From the NCBI RefSeq assembly GCF_006716675.1, contig NZ_VFPM01000001.1, positions 62,001 through 126,000 of the forward strand: a stretch of DNA of 64,000 nt. The letters are read 5' to 3'. Below, in pieces: positions 26,299-35,301 of this stretch. Source of the DNA: Humibacillus xanthopallidus. Lineage in GTDB: Bacteria > Actinomycetota > Actinomycetes > Actinomycetales > Dermatophilaceae. The translations under genes were made by a program, and so were the position numbers. Numbering within the stretch: the stretch's first letter is position 1; each line of letters begins with the position of its first letter. The notes under the pieces were generated by a model, which made no database searches, was not told the DNA's origin, and saw only the letters and a list, made by a program, of their open reading frames with translations.

Positions 26299-26829
26299 AT
26301 GGAAAAGGTGATGTGGCTCGTCCTCGGCGTGACCGTGATCCTCTCCTCGCTGCGCGCCGACCGGAGCGGACGGGCACGGAACGTGGCTCGGGTCGCCCTC
26401 GGGGTGCTGTTCCTCATCTTCGGGGCGATGGTCAATGCCGTCTACTTGATCACCGACTGGGACTCCTTCGCCGCTTTCGGTGAGATGTCTCAGTTCGCCT
26501 TTGTCCGTGACACGTGGGCCTCCCTCGTCGTCCCGAACACGGGCCTGTTCATCGGCCTGTTGATCGCCGGCGAGGCCATCGCCGGCATCCTTGTGCTGGC
26601 CGGGGGACGGTTGATGCAGGTCGGCCTCGTGCTGCTCATGGCGTTCCACGTCGGCCTGCTGTTCTTCGGTTGGTGGCTCTGGCTGTATGCCGTCCCGATG
26701 CTCTGTGCGCTCACGCTGCTGTTGCGCGCGGAGCGGCGCGCCGCTCAGACGGGATTGAGCGGGACCGATGTTGATGGCCCGGTCACGCCGAGGGCCGGTG
26801 GGGTGCCCCTGCCTGGGGGGCGAGGGTGA
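26299..26829 (+). CDS. Small membrane protein of unknown function
   Basis: A 176-residue protein with five hydrophobic segments (for example KVMWLVLGVTVIL, ALGVLFLIFGAMVNAVYL, GLFIGLLIAGEAIAGILVLAG, LVLLMAFHVGLLFFGWWLWL and a final one near AVPMLCALTLLL). The start ATG 26299 has GGAAGG upstream, and a longer frame to 26242 adds polar residues only. The C-terminal 40 residues are polar. No family was recognised beyond resemblance to DoxX-like small membrane proteins. Confidence 0.65.
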   Translation: MEKVMWLVLGVTVILSSLRADRSGRARNVARVALGVLFLIFGAMVNAVYLITDWDSFAAFGEMSQFAFVRDTWASLVVPNTGLFIGLLIAGEAIAGILVLAGGRLMQVGLVLLMAFHVGLLFFGWWLWLYAVPMLCALTLLLRAERRAAQTGLSGTDVDGPVTPRAGGVPLPGGRG

Positions 26830-26976
26830 TGGCCGGCAGGGCTTTGACAGGCGCGGAGCAGGTCGAGCACGCCAAGTCGTTACGGCCGGACTCATCGTGG
26901 GGCCCGCTGTTCCAGGCGGGAGGCTGGTCCGCGGTGCTCTACCATCGCATTCCTCGTCATGCGAAGTGGTGATGCC

Positions 26977-27180
26977 ATGGACCGAGTCGGAAAGGTGGAG
27001 AGTGGCATCGCCGTGGGCTCGCTGGTCCTGGGAGTGGTGGCCCTGGTCTTTGCCGAAGCTGCCGCTGCCGAGATCCTGCTCGCGATGTTCATGGCATCGA
27101 TCCTCGTCGTCTGGCTGCTGGAGATCGTCGACCACGCCGGGCTCGTGCACGGGCACGAGGCCCCGATGGCCCACGCCTGA
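26977..27180 (+). CDS. Very small two-span membrane protein
   Basis: A 67-residue protein, MDRVGKVESG followed by two hydrophobic helices (IAVGSLVLGVVALVFAEAAA and LLAMFMASILVVWLLEIV) and a His-rich end (HAGLVHGHEAPMAHA). The ribosome-binding site is weak. Its position after two other small membrane-protein genes on the same strand suggests a loose cluster. Confidence 0.5.
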   Translation: MDRVGKVESGIAVGSLVLGVVALVFAEAAAAEILLAMFMASILVVWLLEIVDHAGLVHGHEAPMAHA

Positions 27181-27603
27181 CCGGCACCCCACGTCGAGGG
27201 GCGAAGCGTCGGTACTCCGGGCGCGACCCTCGGGTCACGCTGAAGGAGGACCGGCGCTGTTGCGGAACTGATGGTCGGCTCTGACCGATGATGAAACCCT
27301 GCGGGCCGAGCACTTGGGCCCTGCTGCGCCCTTCCCGGGGGATGGGGCCCGCTTGGCGCTTTCGGCGCTGGCTCGCTACCCGCGAAGCGGCCTTCCACGT
27401 GCTGGCAGCACTGGAGGCAGCCGTCGGGGGAACTGACAACCACCGGCCCCGAGGGAGCCATCGAGCCGATCGAGGATCGGAGGGCGGTGCGCGCCCCCGG
27501 CAGCGACGGTCCTGTGAGGCCAAGTTGAGGCCGTGGCGGGCGTGTGACAACCGAGACAGGCTGTTACGCGGACGTGCGTTGGCGGCGGACGCAGGCTGGA
27601 GGT
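27181..27603. other. Intergenic, no gene recognised
   Basis: A plus frame from 27288 is open but basic and Arg-rich, with no recognised family. The stretch probably contains the promoter of the coupled cluster that starts at 27604. Confidence 0.35.
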
Positions 27604-27954
27604 GTGAGCACCGCGACGAGGAATGAGCTGGACGGCACACTGACGATCGAGCTGGAAGACGCGGCGACGCGCAGAGCGTGGGTCAGCACCTTGGGCCTGC
27701 TGGCCGGGATGATGCAGCAGTGGCACTTCGTGGGCCTCCTTGGCGGCGAGGTGCGGTACGAGAGTGACACGTTCTCGGCTCCGTACAGCTGGGGGCACCT
27801 GCCGCTCGGCCGGACGATGCTGCCCCGCGAGGAGTGGGCACCGGGGATGGACGAGGCGCTAGATGGGCTGCGCCATGAGATCACGGCCGATGGGTGGCTG
27901 ACCGCCGGGCACGGCGAGCAGGCGTGGCAGGACCACTACCGACTGAACACCTGA
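27604..27954 (+). CDS. Unrecognised 116-residue protein
   Basis: The GTG at 27604 is chosen because GGAGG lies just upstream and the protein then starts VSTATRNELDGTLTIELED. An ATG or GTG at 27544 would add 20 basic residues. The product is soluble, rich in Trp/His near the end (GHGEQAWQDHYRLNT). Its stop overlaps the next start by one base (TGATG), so it heads a translationally coupled cluster. Confidence 0.55.
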   Translation: MSTATRNELDGTLTIELEDAATRRAWVSTLGLLAGMMQQWHFVGLLGGEVRYESDTFSAPYSWGHLPLGRTMLPREEWAPGMDEALDGLRHEITADGWLTAGHGEQAWQDHYRLNT

Positions 27955-28571
27955 TGCGGCCTGTTCGAACGGCGCTTCTCATCACCCTGTCCACGTGCGC
28001 GGTGCTGTACGTGCGGTGGGTGCGTCCGTGGCAGCTCACCTGGGGCGCGACACCTGCGGAGGTGGCTCGTCCTCTGCCCAGCGATGGGCTGGTCGCCGCC
28101 CCCACCTTCAACGCAACCCGAGCCATCACCATTGCGGCGCCCCCGGAGCAGGTGTGGCCGTGGATCGTCCAGATGGGTCTGACCCGAGGGGGCTGGTACA
28201 GCTACGACCTTCTCGACAACCTCGGCCGGCCCAGCGCCCGTCGTATCCTCCCCGAGCTGCAGCACCTCGCGCCCGGCGACGTCGTGCCGATGAGCCCGGA
28301 TGGCACGCAGGGCATGCCGGTGCACTCCATGGCGGCCCCGCATTCCATGGTGTGGGGCGAGCCCGGAGCCACGACCTGGGCTTGGCAGCTCGACGAGACC
28401 GGCCAGGGCTCGACACGGCTCATCACGCGGGTCCGTTCGCGCTACCAGTGGCTCACGCCATCGATCGCGTTCTCCATGCTCGTGGAGTTCGGTGACATCT
28501 GGATGATGCGCAAGATGCTGCTCAACCTGCGTCAGCGCGCCGAGGTCGCCGGGCCGGTGAGAAGGCCATGA
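27954..28571 (+). CDS. SRPBCC-like membrane-anchored protein
   Basis: A 205-residue protein: one N-terminal hydrophobic helix (ALLITLSTCAVLYVRWV), then a domain with ATRAITIAAPPEQVWPWIVQMG, RGGWYSYDLLDNL and STRLITRVRSRY, the typical SRPBCC (START-like) beginning, centre and final strand. SRPBCC domains bind hydrophobic ligands. It is coupled at both ends: the start overlaps the previous stop, and its TGA (28569-28571) overlaps the ATG of a tiny ORF. Confidence 0.75.
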   Translation: MRPVRTALLITLSTCAVLYVRWVRPWQLTWGATPAEVARPLPSDGLVAAPTFNATRAITIAAPPEQVWPWIVQMGLTRGGWYSYDLLDNLGRPSARRILPELQHLAPGDVVPMSPDGTQGMPVHSMAAPHSMVWGEPGATTWAWQLDETGQGSTRLITRVRSRYQWLTPSIAFSMLVEFGDIWMMRKMLLNLRQRAEVAGPVRRP

Positions 28572-28624
28572 ACGAGCAGTACGGCGGCCACCATGGCCGC
28601 CGATCGAGAACGGTCCGGCCGTGA
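28568..28624 (+). CDS. 18-codon ORF bridging two coupled genes
   Basis: ATG at 28568 shares ATGA with the stop of the SRPBCC gene, and its TGA (28622-28624) shares GTGA with the GTG start of the next gene. The peptide is MNEQYGGHHGRRSRTVRP. It may exist only to carry terminating ribosomes to the downstream start (coupling), or encode a small peptide. Confidence 0.4.
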   Translation: MNEQYGGHHGRRSRTVRP

Positions 28625-29517
28625 AGCGGTCCGTGCCCGCGCGGGGCCTGAGGGCCGCATACGGGCTGACCGCCGGGACGATCGTGCTCATGGTCGTCGT
28701 CTCGGCCGGCGGCGTGCTGGGGTCTGGTGGGCTCTACCAGGACAACCCCCTGATCACCGCCACGTTCCGCGGGCAGGACTGGGTCACACTGCTCGTCGCC
28801 GTCCCGCTGTTGGGTGTCGGGCTGATGCTCGAGCGTCGCGGCTCGCTCGGCGGCCGCCTGCTGTGGCTCGCGATGCTCTTCAACGCGATGTACAGCTACC
28901 TCTTCTACGCGGTGGGCGCCGCGTTCAACGTGTTCTTCCTCCTCTACGTGGCGATCTTCGGCATGGCCGCGTATGCCCTCCTGTTCGCCGTCCTGCGCAT
29001 GGACTTCTCGCCGTTGTCGGGCCCCACAGGTAGCCGGACGGTTCGCGGAATCGCGATCAGCTACACGCTGCTGGTCGGCGCGTCCCTCGGCCTGCTGTGG
29101 ACGGGCATGTCGCTCAGCTACCTGGCGACCGGCGCGGTCCCTGCGCCGATCCTGGCATCCGGGCATCCGACCGGAGTGGTCTTCGCCATCGATCTGGTCT
29201 TCATCGTCCCGCCGATGCTGATGAGCGCCGTGTGGCTCATCCGGCGTGCGCCTCCCGGCTGGATCCTGGCGACCCTGATGAGCGTGAGCGGTACGGTCTA
29301 CACCCTTTCCCTCTCCGCGGCCAGCGTGTCCGTCGTCGTGGCCGGAGCCGGCACCAGCGCAGAGCTACCGATCTGGGCGGCCCTGACTCTCTTCGGTGCG
29401 AGCGTCTCCTGGCTGCTGCTGGCTCGCCTGCCCACTGGCGGGCTCACGCAAGCGGATGGCCCTCCACAGGGAACCCGCCAGACCAGAGAGCCGCCGGACG
29501 GGCGCCTGCCGGCGTGA
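28621..29517 (+). CDS. Unrecognised multi-pass membrane protein
   Basis: A 298-residue protein with about eight hydrophobic segments (for example LTAGTIVLMVVVSAGGVLG, LLWLAMLFNAMYSYLFYAVG and GVVFAIDLVFIVPPMLMSAVW). The C-terminal 25 residues are polar. It starts with GTG at 28621, sharing GTGA with the upstream 18-codon ORF, so translation is likely coupled to the SRPBCC gene. This points to a joint membrane function, which I cannot name. Confidence 0.7.
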   Translation: MKRSVPARGLRAAYGLTAGTIVLMVVVSAGGVLGSGGLYQDNPLITATFRGQDWVTLLVAVPLLGVGLMLERRGSLGGRLLWLAMLFNAMYSYLFYAVGAAFNVFFLLYVAIFGMAAYALLFAVLRMDFSPLSGPTGSRTVRGIAISYTLLVGASLGLLWTGMSLSYLATGAVPAPILASGHPTGVVFAIDLVFIVPPMLMSAVWLIRRAPPGWILATLMSVSGTVYTLSLSAASVSVVVAGAGTSAELPIWAALTLFGASVSWLLLARLPTGGLTQADGPPQGTRQTREPPDGRLPA

Positions 29518-29867
29518 CGCCCCAACCTCACGGGTTGCCGGTTACCTCTCTCTCGCCGTCTGGCCCCCTCGCGTGCTCCCCAGCCGCCACAATGCGAAGA
29601 AACCTGATCTGCAACGGGGTTCGCCGGCTCTGGTTCCCGTTTGGGCCGCGACCGAGACCGAGACCGAAGCCCGAGCGGTCTCGTCGCCTCTTGGCCGCAA
29701 CGGCGGCCCGGATGCAGGACCATCTCGTGACGCAGGGCTCCCCTGTGGCTCCGCACCTGACATCAGCGGGCCCTCGGACTGCACAGGTCCCCGATCGACG
29801 AGTACGGTGAAACTTCAAGGCTTCAGAGGTGAGGCCCCTCTCTCCGAGTACGTCACGGAGGTAGGCC
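29518..29867. other. Intergenic, no gene recognised
   Basis: A short run of GACCGA repeats is present near 29648-29666. No supported gene was seen. It should contain the promoter of the GAF-ANTAR gene. Confidence 0.4.
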
Positions 29868-30674
29868 ATGACCAATACCATTCCCGATCGGGCCCTGACA
29901 GACGTCCCAGGCCAGACCGGCACAGTCCTCCCGCCAGCCTCGGAAGGCGCGCCAGCCCACGACACCGCTGCTGCCAGCCGAGAGCAGATGCTGCTGGCGA
30001 AGTTCGACCTGCTCGACCAGCTCTACGCCAACCCTGACCGCAGCGCCGGGTCACTGGCGGAGGTCGCCGCCAAGGCCATAGCGGGGATCCGCTCCGCGTC
30101 CTTCGCCGCCATCAGCATCCGGCGCGCAGGCACGCTCCGGGTGCAGGCAGCCACCCACCCCCTCGCCGGCGAACTCGAACGCCTGCAGCGCCAGCTCGGG
30201 CAAGGCCCCAGCATCGAGGTCCTGACGCACGGCCGGTCCCACAGTGCCCTGTTGTCCATGCCGACCACCGACGCCTACGACGGCCCGTTCCCCGACCTGG
30301 CCCCACGCGCCCGCGACCTGGGAGTAGGCGCTCTGTTGTCGCTGCGGATCGCCACCGGGCTCCAGGACACCAAGGCGGCGCTCACCGTCACCGCGCCCAG
30401 CGGCCGCAGCTTCAGCGAGGACGACTTCCTCGACGCACTGACCATCGCCCACCATGCCCAGGGCGCGGTCGGCGCCGACCACGTCACCCACCTCACCCGT
30501 GCACTCGACAGCAGCCGGGACTTCGGCGTGGCCATCGGCATCCTCATGAGCCACTACCGCCTGACCCGCGACGCCGCGGTCGAGCTCCTCAAACGAACCA
30601 GCCAAGACCGCAACCACAAAGCCCACGTCCTGGCCATGCAGATCATCGAGATCGGCCAGCTCCCCGAACACTGA
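29868..30674 (+). CDS. GAF and ANTAR domain regulator
   Basis: A 268-residue cytoplasmic regulator. After a disordered N-terminus of about 35 residues there is a GAF domain (about 45-200, FAAISIRRAGTLRVQAATH and LSLRIATGLQDTKAALTV) and a C-terminal ANTAR RNA-binding domain (FGVAIGILMSHYRLTRDAA, VELLKRTSQDRNHK). ANTAR proteins act by transcription antitermination on nascent RNA. GGAGG lies 9 bases before the ATG. The targets are not evident in the window. Confidence 0.88.
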   Translation: MTNTIPDRALTDVPGQTGTVLPPASEGAPAHDTAAASREQMLLAKFDLLDQLYANPDRSAGSLAEVAAKAIAGIRSASFAAISIRRAGTLRVQAATHPLAGELERLQRQLGQGPSIEVLTHGRSHSALLSMPTTDAYDGPFPDLAPRARDLGVGALLSLRIATGLQDTKAALTVTAPSGRSFSEDDFLDALTIAHHAQGAVGADHVTHLTRALDSSRDFGVAIGILMSHYRLTRDAAVELLKRTSQDRNHKAHVLAMQIIEIGQLPEH

Positions 30675-31327
30675 CAACCGTCGCGCGGGCGGCATCCAAC
30701 CGTCCACCGGCGCAATGTCGTGGAGCGCAAGCATCGCGCCCGGGACGCATCTCCCCGGGTGTGGCCGGCGCGCGGCTCCTCGCAGACGACCGCACCCCTG
30801 GCCCTGGCGGCTGCGGGGGTGCGGCCGCGTCCGGCGGCGGCGTGGGAACCTGACGCGGACGTCTGTGTCGGTGGTTCCGACGCTACGGGCGACGTAGGCC
30901 GCCCACGCCGAATCCGGGAAGGCTGTGCCGCACGTCACTTCGCTCCGATCCCGAGTAGAGGAGCCGACGTAACGCACGCGCCCGCAGCCGCCTACGTGAC
31001 GGCGAGGACGACGATGCCGTAGCTCAACAGCCCAGAAACGATGCGGCGGCCGACGCCTCGCGGACCGTCCGAGGGGGGCCCGGCTCCGGTGCGGCAGCCA
31101 CCGTCTCGACGGCGGTCGAGCCGTCATCTGCAGTCTCCCTCACCCGCACATCCTTCATCGCCCTTGCGGCCGGGTCCATCCAGCCAACCAAGCAGTGACC
31201 ACTCAGGCGGTCAGCGGAAAACTGATGTGACAAGCTCAGTCCACAGACGCTGGTGTTAGGAAACGCCGTGCGCTATGTCGCAATGCATTGACAGCGATTA
31301 CCTGCTCCGGCTGACGGGGGCCGTTGC
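30675..31327. other. Intergenic, no gene recognised
   Basis: About 650 bases without a supported gene. A minus frame at 31024-31233 (69 codons) has no recognised content. The stretch separates the GAF-ANTAR gene from decayed mobile-element genes. Confidence 0.4.
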
Positions 31328-32759
31328 CTAACGGGCCCATGACTGGCGGTCCGGATGCGAGAGCGAAAGACATCTCGTGACCGTCTTGTTCACCGCAGGC
31401 ATCCCGTCTGGGGTGGCGAGGGAAGATGCGGCTCCTGCAGCTGTGGCAGTTGCCTGCGCGGCGTGGTCAGCTGCTCGCGTGAGCGACTCCCGGACGATGT
31501 CGGGGATAGCGATGGGTCGGTCCTGGGCGTGGTCCACGGGCCGCACCCACGCCTCGGTCGAGACATTGCCGTACGGGCCCTGCGCCTCGAGCGCCATCGC
31601 CAGAGCGTTGACACCGCGTGGCGAGGCGAGCAGGTGCGGGTCATCCGTAGCCTCCCGCAGCGCGTACGCGAGTCCGTGGAGGTCGCGAGTCCCAGCTGCA
31701 GCGTCTGAGATACCCGTTTCAGATCGACTGTGGCGGCGAGGGATTCGGCGTTCGCCAAGCCGGTGCGGTCGTGGCTGATCTCGAGCATGGCTGCGCGGAT
31801 CTCGTTGGCTCCGATGACCAGGTCAGGGTCCAGCCCACGACCGCGGGACGGTGCGAGCTGCGCCCACGTCGTCGCGAGGCCGACCCAGGCCGTTTGGGCG
31901 CACTCGAGCGCGGGCGCGAGGCGAGTGCGGTACTGGCCGGAGTCGATCGAGCCGGTCTCGGCGGCGGCGCGCAGGAGCGTCTGGCTGGCGAAGGCGGTGT
32001 GCGCCTCGGTCTGGGCTATCAGCGTCATCGCAGCGGCGGATGTGGTTCCGGCGAGGGCACGGTGGGCCTGGATGTCCCAGGTCGCCAGCGCTTGGCGCAG
32101 CCGATCGCTCCGGGAGTGGTCTGTGCTCGCCGTGCAGCGCGTCGGGGAAGGTGTCCGCGACGTAGGAGCTGGCGAGCTGCTCGAAAGCCGCCATCCGGTC
32201 GCGCGCCTCGACGGTGCGCTTCAGAGACTCAGCCGGAAGCGCAGCGCGTCTCGTAGCGGGGCGTTCGGCGAGGTCGCGCAGGTCCCGGTTCAGGGCGACT
32301 TGCACGCCGTGGGCCCCAACATAAAGGACGTGCATCAACTTTGCCTTGGCCGCGTCGAGATCCGCTTCGACCTCGGGCCGCATCGAGCGGACGTCGGTGC
32401 GGCGATGCGGCAACAGCTCAGCGGCTGAGGTGAGGTTCTCGCACACCGTGAGCAGCCGATTGTCGCCCGGCCCAGTCCCGGGCCATTGGCGCCTCCGAGC
32501 CGCCTTCATCAGGTTCCCGTTCAGCGTCTGGGGCTGCTCGATCAGCACCCGACCAGAATCCTGGTGCTCGGATTGGCATGTGCTTGGGGACGATTCGGGG
32601 AACGCGTGCCACAGGTCGCCGGCGGCTTCGACGACCTCGGCCCCAGGTCCGGACCATGACCCGGCGTCCATCAGCGGGGTGTCCATCAGCACCTCGCACG
32701 AGCAGGTCCGAGTCCAGCAACAGCTCACCCACGCTGCGGCCTTCGAGGGCGGGCATCAT
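31328..32759 (-). pseudogene. Frameshifted gene, probable mobile-element accessory protein
   Basis: The reading starts at ATG 32759 (MMPALEGRSVGELLLDSDLL), overlapping the stop of the upstream gene (ATGA). It then must change frame near 32695, again near 32130, and again near 31650 to stay in homologous-looking sequence: LYVGAHGVQVALNRDLRDLAE, then SGQYRTRLAPALECAQTAWVG with NEIRAAMLEISHDRTGL, then EAQGPYGNVSTEAWVRPVDH. Each break ends an otherwise coherent protein of about 470 residues. I recall similar protein pairs beside MobF relaxase genes of actinobacterial conjugative elements; this link is from memory and not certain. Confidence 0.55.
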
Positions 32760-33160
32760 CCGTGCTCTCGAAGGAGGTCGCAGAGCGCGACGACGACACG
32801 GCTGCTGCCTGCTGGCGGCGCCTCGATCGGGACCGTGCGGGTCAGCGCCTCCGCCGCGCGCAGCACCTCGATCGGGACCGTGCGGGTGAGCGCCTCCGCC
32901 GCGCGCAGCACCTCGAGCGGCTCGCCATCGTCCGGGCTCGAAGCTGCAGGCGGGACGTCGGCGGGCTCGATGTCGGCGGGCAGCAGGGCGCAGGCTTGGC
33001 TGGCGACGAGCCGACCGGCCAAACCGACATCCGACAGGGCGAGGGACTCCTCGAGCCCAGGCACCGGGTCGGTGGCCAGGGGGCTCAGGCAGTGATCCGC
33101 GGCAGCCTGCAGGAGCAGGATCACCCTGCCGAGCACCGCCAGGCCGTCCGTGCCCGTCAC
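32756..33160 (-). CDS. Unrecognised protein with internal duplication, partner of the frameshifted gene
   Basis: A 134-residue protein with a GTG start preceded by GGGGGGAGA. It opens VTGTDGLAVLGRVILLLQAAADHCLSPL and contains two consecutive copies of EVLRAAEALTRTVPI encoded by a 45-bp tandem duplication. Its stop overlaps the start of the decayed downstream gene. It is intact itself, but may be non-functional if it works with its decayed partner. Confidence 0.5.
   Translation of the reverse strand: MTGTDGLAVLGRVILLLQAAADHCLSPLATDPVPGLEESLALSDVGLAGRLVASQACALLPADIEPADVPPAASSPDDGEPLEVLRAAEALTRTVPIEVLRAAEALTRTVPIEAPPAGSSRVVVALCDLLREHG
32824..32913. repeat. 45-bp tandem duplication inside a coding region
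   Basis: Two 45-bp copies (32824-32868, 32869-32913) differ at one position (GGTCAGC versus GGTGAGC). They add 15 residues in frame, and high similarity suggests the duplication is recent. Confidence 0.85.
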
Positions 33161-33560
33161 CGTCGTCTCCCCCCTTCGACGTCACGGCGTCCCCTCTTCG
33201 TCGGATTTGCATGGCCGTCTTCATAGCGGATTTTTTCTCGGACTGAACCGCGTCGTCGGCTCCCGCCCCACTCCCATTTCAAGCCACTCCTGTGGGCTCG
33301 CACGGGTCAGGGATGGAGGTACGGAAACGCAAGGTGGTAAGTCACCGTCTCAAGGAATCGCCAGCGAGATACTGTCGTGCTTCCCGAGTCCGCTGTTGAG
33401 ATGTCCCGAGAGGCCTGACGTGCGTTGGAGACGTGCGTCCCGCTTGCGTCGTGGTCGCCGCAGAGGCACCCACAGGGCCACTTCTCAGCATCACGCCGGG
33501 TGGCACCCGCCGAAAGGGACAAGGTCCCGAGTGCGGACACGTGCCACTCGAAGATGATGT
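33161..33560. other. Intergenic, no gene recognised
   Basis: Upstream region of the leftward gene at 33160, then the far end of the dctA transcript. No supported gene was found. Confidence 0.4.
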
Positions 33561-33602
33561 CATGGAGCGGCGCGGGGCTGAGCTTCCCGGCGCCGCTCCA
33601 TG
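33561..33602 (-). terminator. Hairpin terminator after dctA
   Basis: A perfect 13-bp GC-rich inverted repeat (33561-33573 with 33590-33602) with a 16-nt loop begins 15 bases past the dctA stop. Confidence 0.6.
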
Positions 33603-33616
33603 CTGGTGTCCGGCTG

Positions 33617-35143
33617 CTACCTGCTGCGGGTGCTGACGCCCTGGTGGAAGTCCGAGAGTTCGCCGCTGCTGGGGCTGTTGGAGCCGGCCGGGTAGTCCGC
33701 GGCTTCGTCCCGCGCGGCGGGCTGGAGGGCTCGTTGGTCCGAAGCGTGGCCGTGGATGTGGTGGCCGCCGTGGACGGCTCCGTCCAGATCGGTTCCAGTG
33801 AGGGAGCGCTGGGCATCGTCGTACTCGGCTTCGATCTGTTCAAGCTGTTCGGCGGTGGCGTGCAGGACCAGGTTGGCTTGGTCCTCGTCGAAGTCCTTCT
33901 CCCACTTGCCGATGACGATGGTCGCGATGGCGTTGCCGAGGACGTTGATGAACACGCGGCCCTCGTTGAGGATGCGATCGATGCCGACGATCAGGGCCAG
34001 GGCGGCCACCGGCATGTGCCCGACGGCGGTGATGGTGCTGGCCAGGACGAGGAACGCTCCCCCGGCGATGCCGGCGGTGCCTTTGCTGGTCAGCATCATG
34101 ACCCCAACCATGACCACCTGCTGCTGCCAGGTCAGGTCGATCCCCAGGGCTTGAGCCAGGAACAGCGAGGCCATCGTGAGGTAGACGGCCGATCCGTCGA
34201 GGTTGAAGGAGAACCCGGCAGGGATGACGATGCCGACCACAGGGCGGCCGATGCCGAGGATCTCCAGCTTGCGGACGAGCTGGGGCAGGATCGCCTCGCT
34301 GGAGCAGGTGGCTAGAGCGATCAGCAGCTCGGTCTTGAGGAAGCGGATCAACCCGAAGAGGCTCAGCTTGCACGAGCGCATGATCAGGCCGAGGACGACG
34401 AGCACGTAGAGCACGCAGGTGGCCAGGAAGAGCAGGATCAGGTAGCCGAGCTGCTGCAGGCTGCTGGCGCCGTAGGTGGACACGACGGTCGCCAGAGCCC
34501 CGAAGGTGCCGATCGGGGCCAGGCGCATGACCCAGCCCACGATCCGGAACACGACCACCGAAAGGGCGGAGATCACGGAGGTCAGGGGCTTGCCGGCGGG
34601 GCCGGCCATGTTCAGCGCGACCCCGAAGATGATCGAGACCAACAAGGCGGCGAGGATGCCGTTGCCCGTGATGGCCCCGAAGAGCGACTCAGGGATCATG
34701 CTGCCGACGAAGCCGACGAACGTGGCGTGGTTCTCCGTCGCGGCCGAGGGGATGCTGTCGGTGTTCAGGGTTGCCGGGTCGATGTTCATGCCCGCGCCGG
34801 GCCGGAACACGTTCGCGACGACGAGGCCGATCAGCATCGACAGCAGCGAGAGGACGAGGAAGTAGCCGATCGCCTTCACGCCGATCCTTCCGGCCTTGCG
34901 CAAGTTGTCCATCGAGGCGATGCCGGTGACGACGACGCAGAAGACCACCGGGATGACGATCATCTTGACCAGAGCGATGAACCAGTCGTTGAGCGGCTTG
35001 AGGCCCGCTGCGACAGAGGGCAGCAGCACCCCGACCGCGACGCCGAGCACCGCTCCGACTACAACTTGGAACCAGAGCTGCCCGAGCAGCTTTCGAGTGC
35101 GGGACCTTGTGGGTGGGCGGTCCTGCAGTGTCATGGACGACAT
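33617..35143 (-). CDS. dctA: C4-dicarboxylate/H+ or Na+ symporter, DctA family
   Basis: A 508-residue integral membrane transporter of the dicarboxylate/amino acid:cation symporter family. Signatures: PLNDWFIALVKMIVIPVVF, the re-entrant ATCSSEAILPQLVRKLEILG hairpin, PAGFSFNLDGSAVYLT, and MLTSKGTAGIAGGAFLVLA. ATG 35143 is preferred, with GGAG seven bases upstream. The C-terminal 60 residues are a polar, His-rich tail not seen in typical members. It lies 158 bases downstream of a tartrate dehydratase gene on the same strand, so D-tartrate or a related dicarboxylate is the likely substrate. Confidence 0.9.
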   Translation of the reverse strand: MSSMTLQDRPPTRSRTRKLLGQLWFQVVVGAVLGVAVGVLLPSVAAGLKPLNDWFIALVKMIVIPVVFCVVVTGIASMDNLRKAGRIGVKAIGYFLVLSLLSMLIGLVVANVFRPGAGMNIDPATLNTDSIPSAATENHATFVGFVGSMIPESLFGAITGNGILAALLVSIIFGVALNMAGPAGKPLTSVISALSVVVFRIVGWVMRLAPIGTFGALATVVSTYGASSLQQLGYLILLFLATCVLYVLVVLGLIMRSCKLSLFGLIRFLKTELLIALATCSSEAILPQLVRKLEILGIGRPVVGIVIPAGFSFNLDGSAVYLTMASLFLAQALGIDLTWQQQVVMVGVMMLTSKGTAGIAGGAFLVLASTITAVGHMPVAALALIVGIDRILNEGRVFINVLGNAIATIVIGKWEKDFDEDQANLVLHATAEQLEQIEAEYDDAQRSLTGTDLDGAVHGGHHIHGHASDQRALQPAARDEAADYPAGSNSPSSGELSDFHQGVSTRSR

Positions 35144-35212
35144 GGTGAAGCTCCTTTGCACGACGATGTGGCAGATAGGCGGCAGGCCGCCCGGCAGGCA
35201 GCCCGCGGCAGT

Positions 35213-35230
35213 GATCACGCATACGTGATC
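35213..35230. promoter_or_regulatory. Palindrome upstream of dctA
   Basis: GATCACG and CGTGATC form a perfect inverted repeat around a 4-base spacer, 70 bases before the dctA start and in the gap after tarD. It is a candidate operator, perhaps for the divergent GntR regulator. Confidence 0.4.
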
Positions 35231-35301
35231 GGGGCTGTCGACCGTGGCGGGACGGCTGGTCGGCGGGGCGACGGGGAGATGGGGCGACGGGCTCGGGTGG
35301 C

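Noticed and set aside
33307..33843. A 178-codon minus frame overlapping the dctA end
   Set aside because: Ser/Thr/Pro-rich out-of-frame reading of dctA and its terminator.
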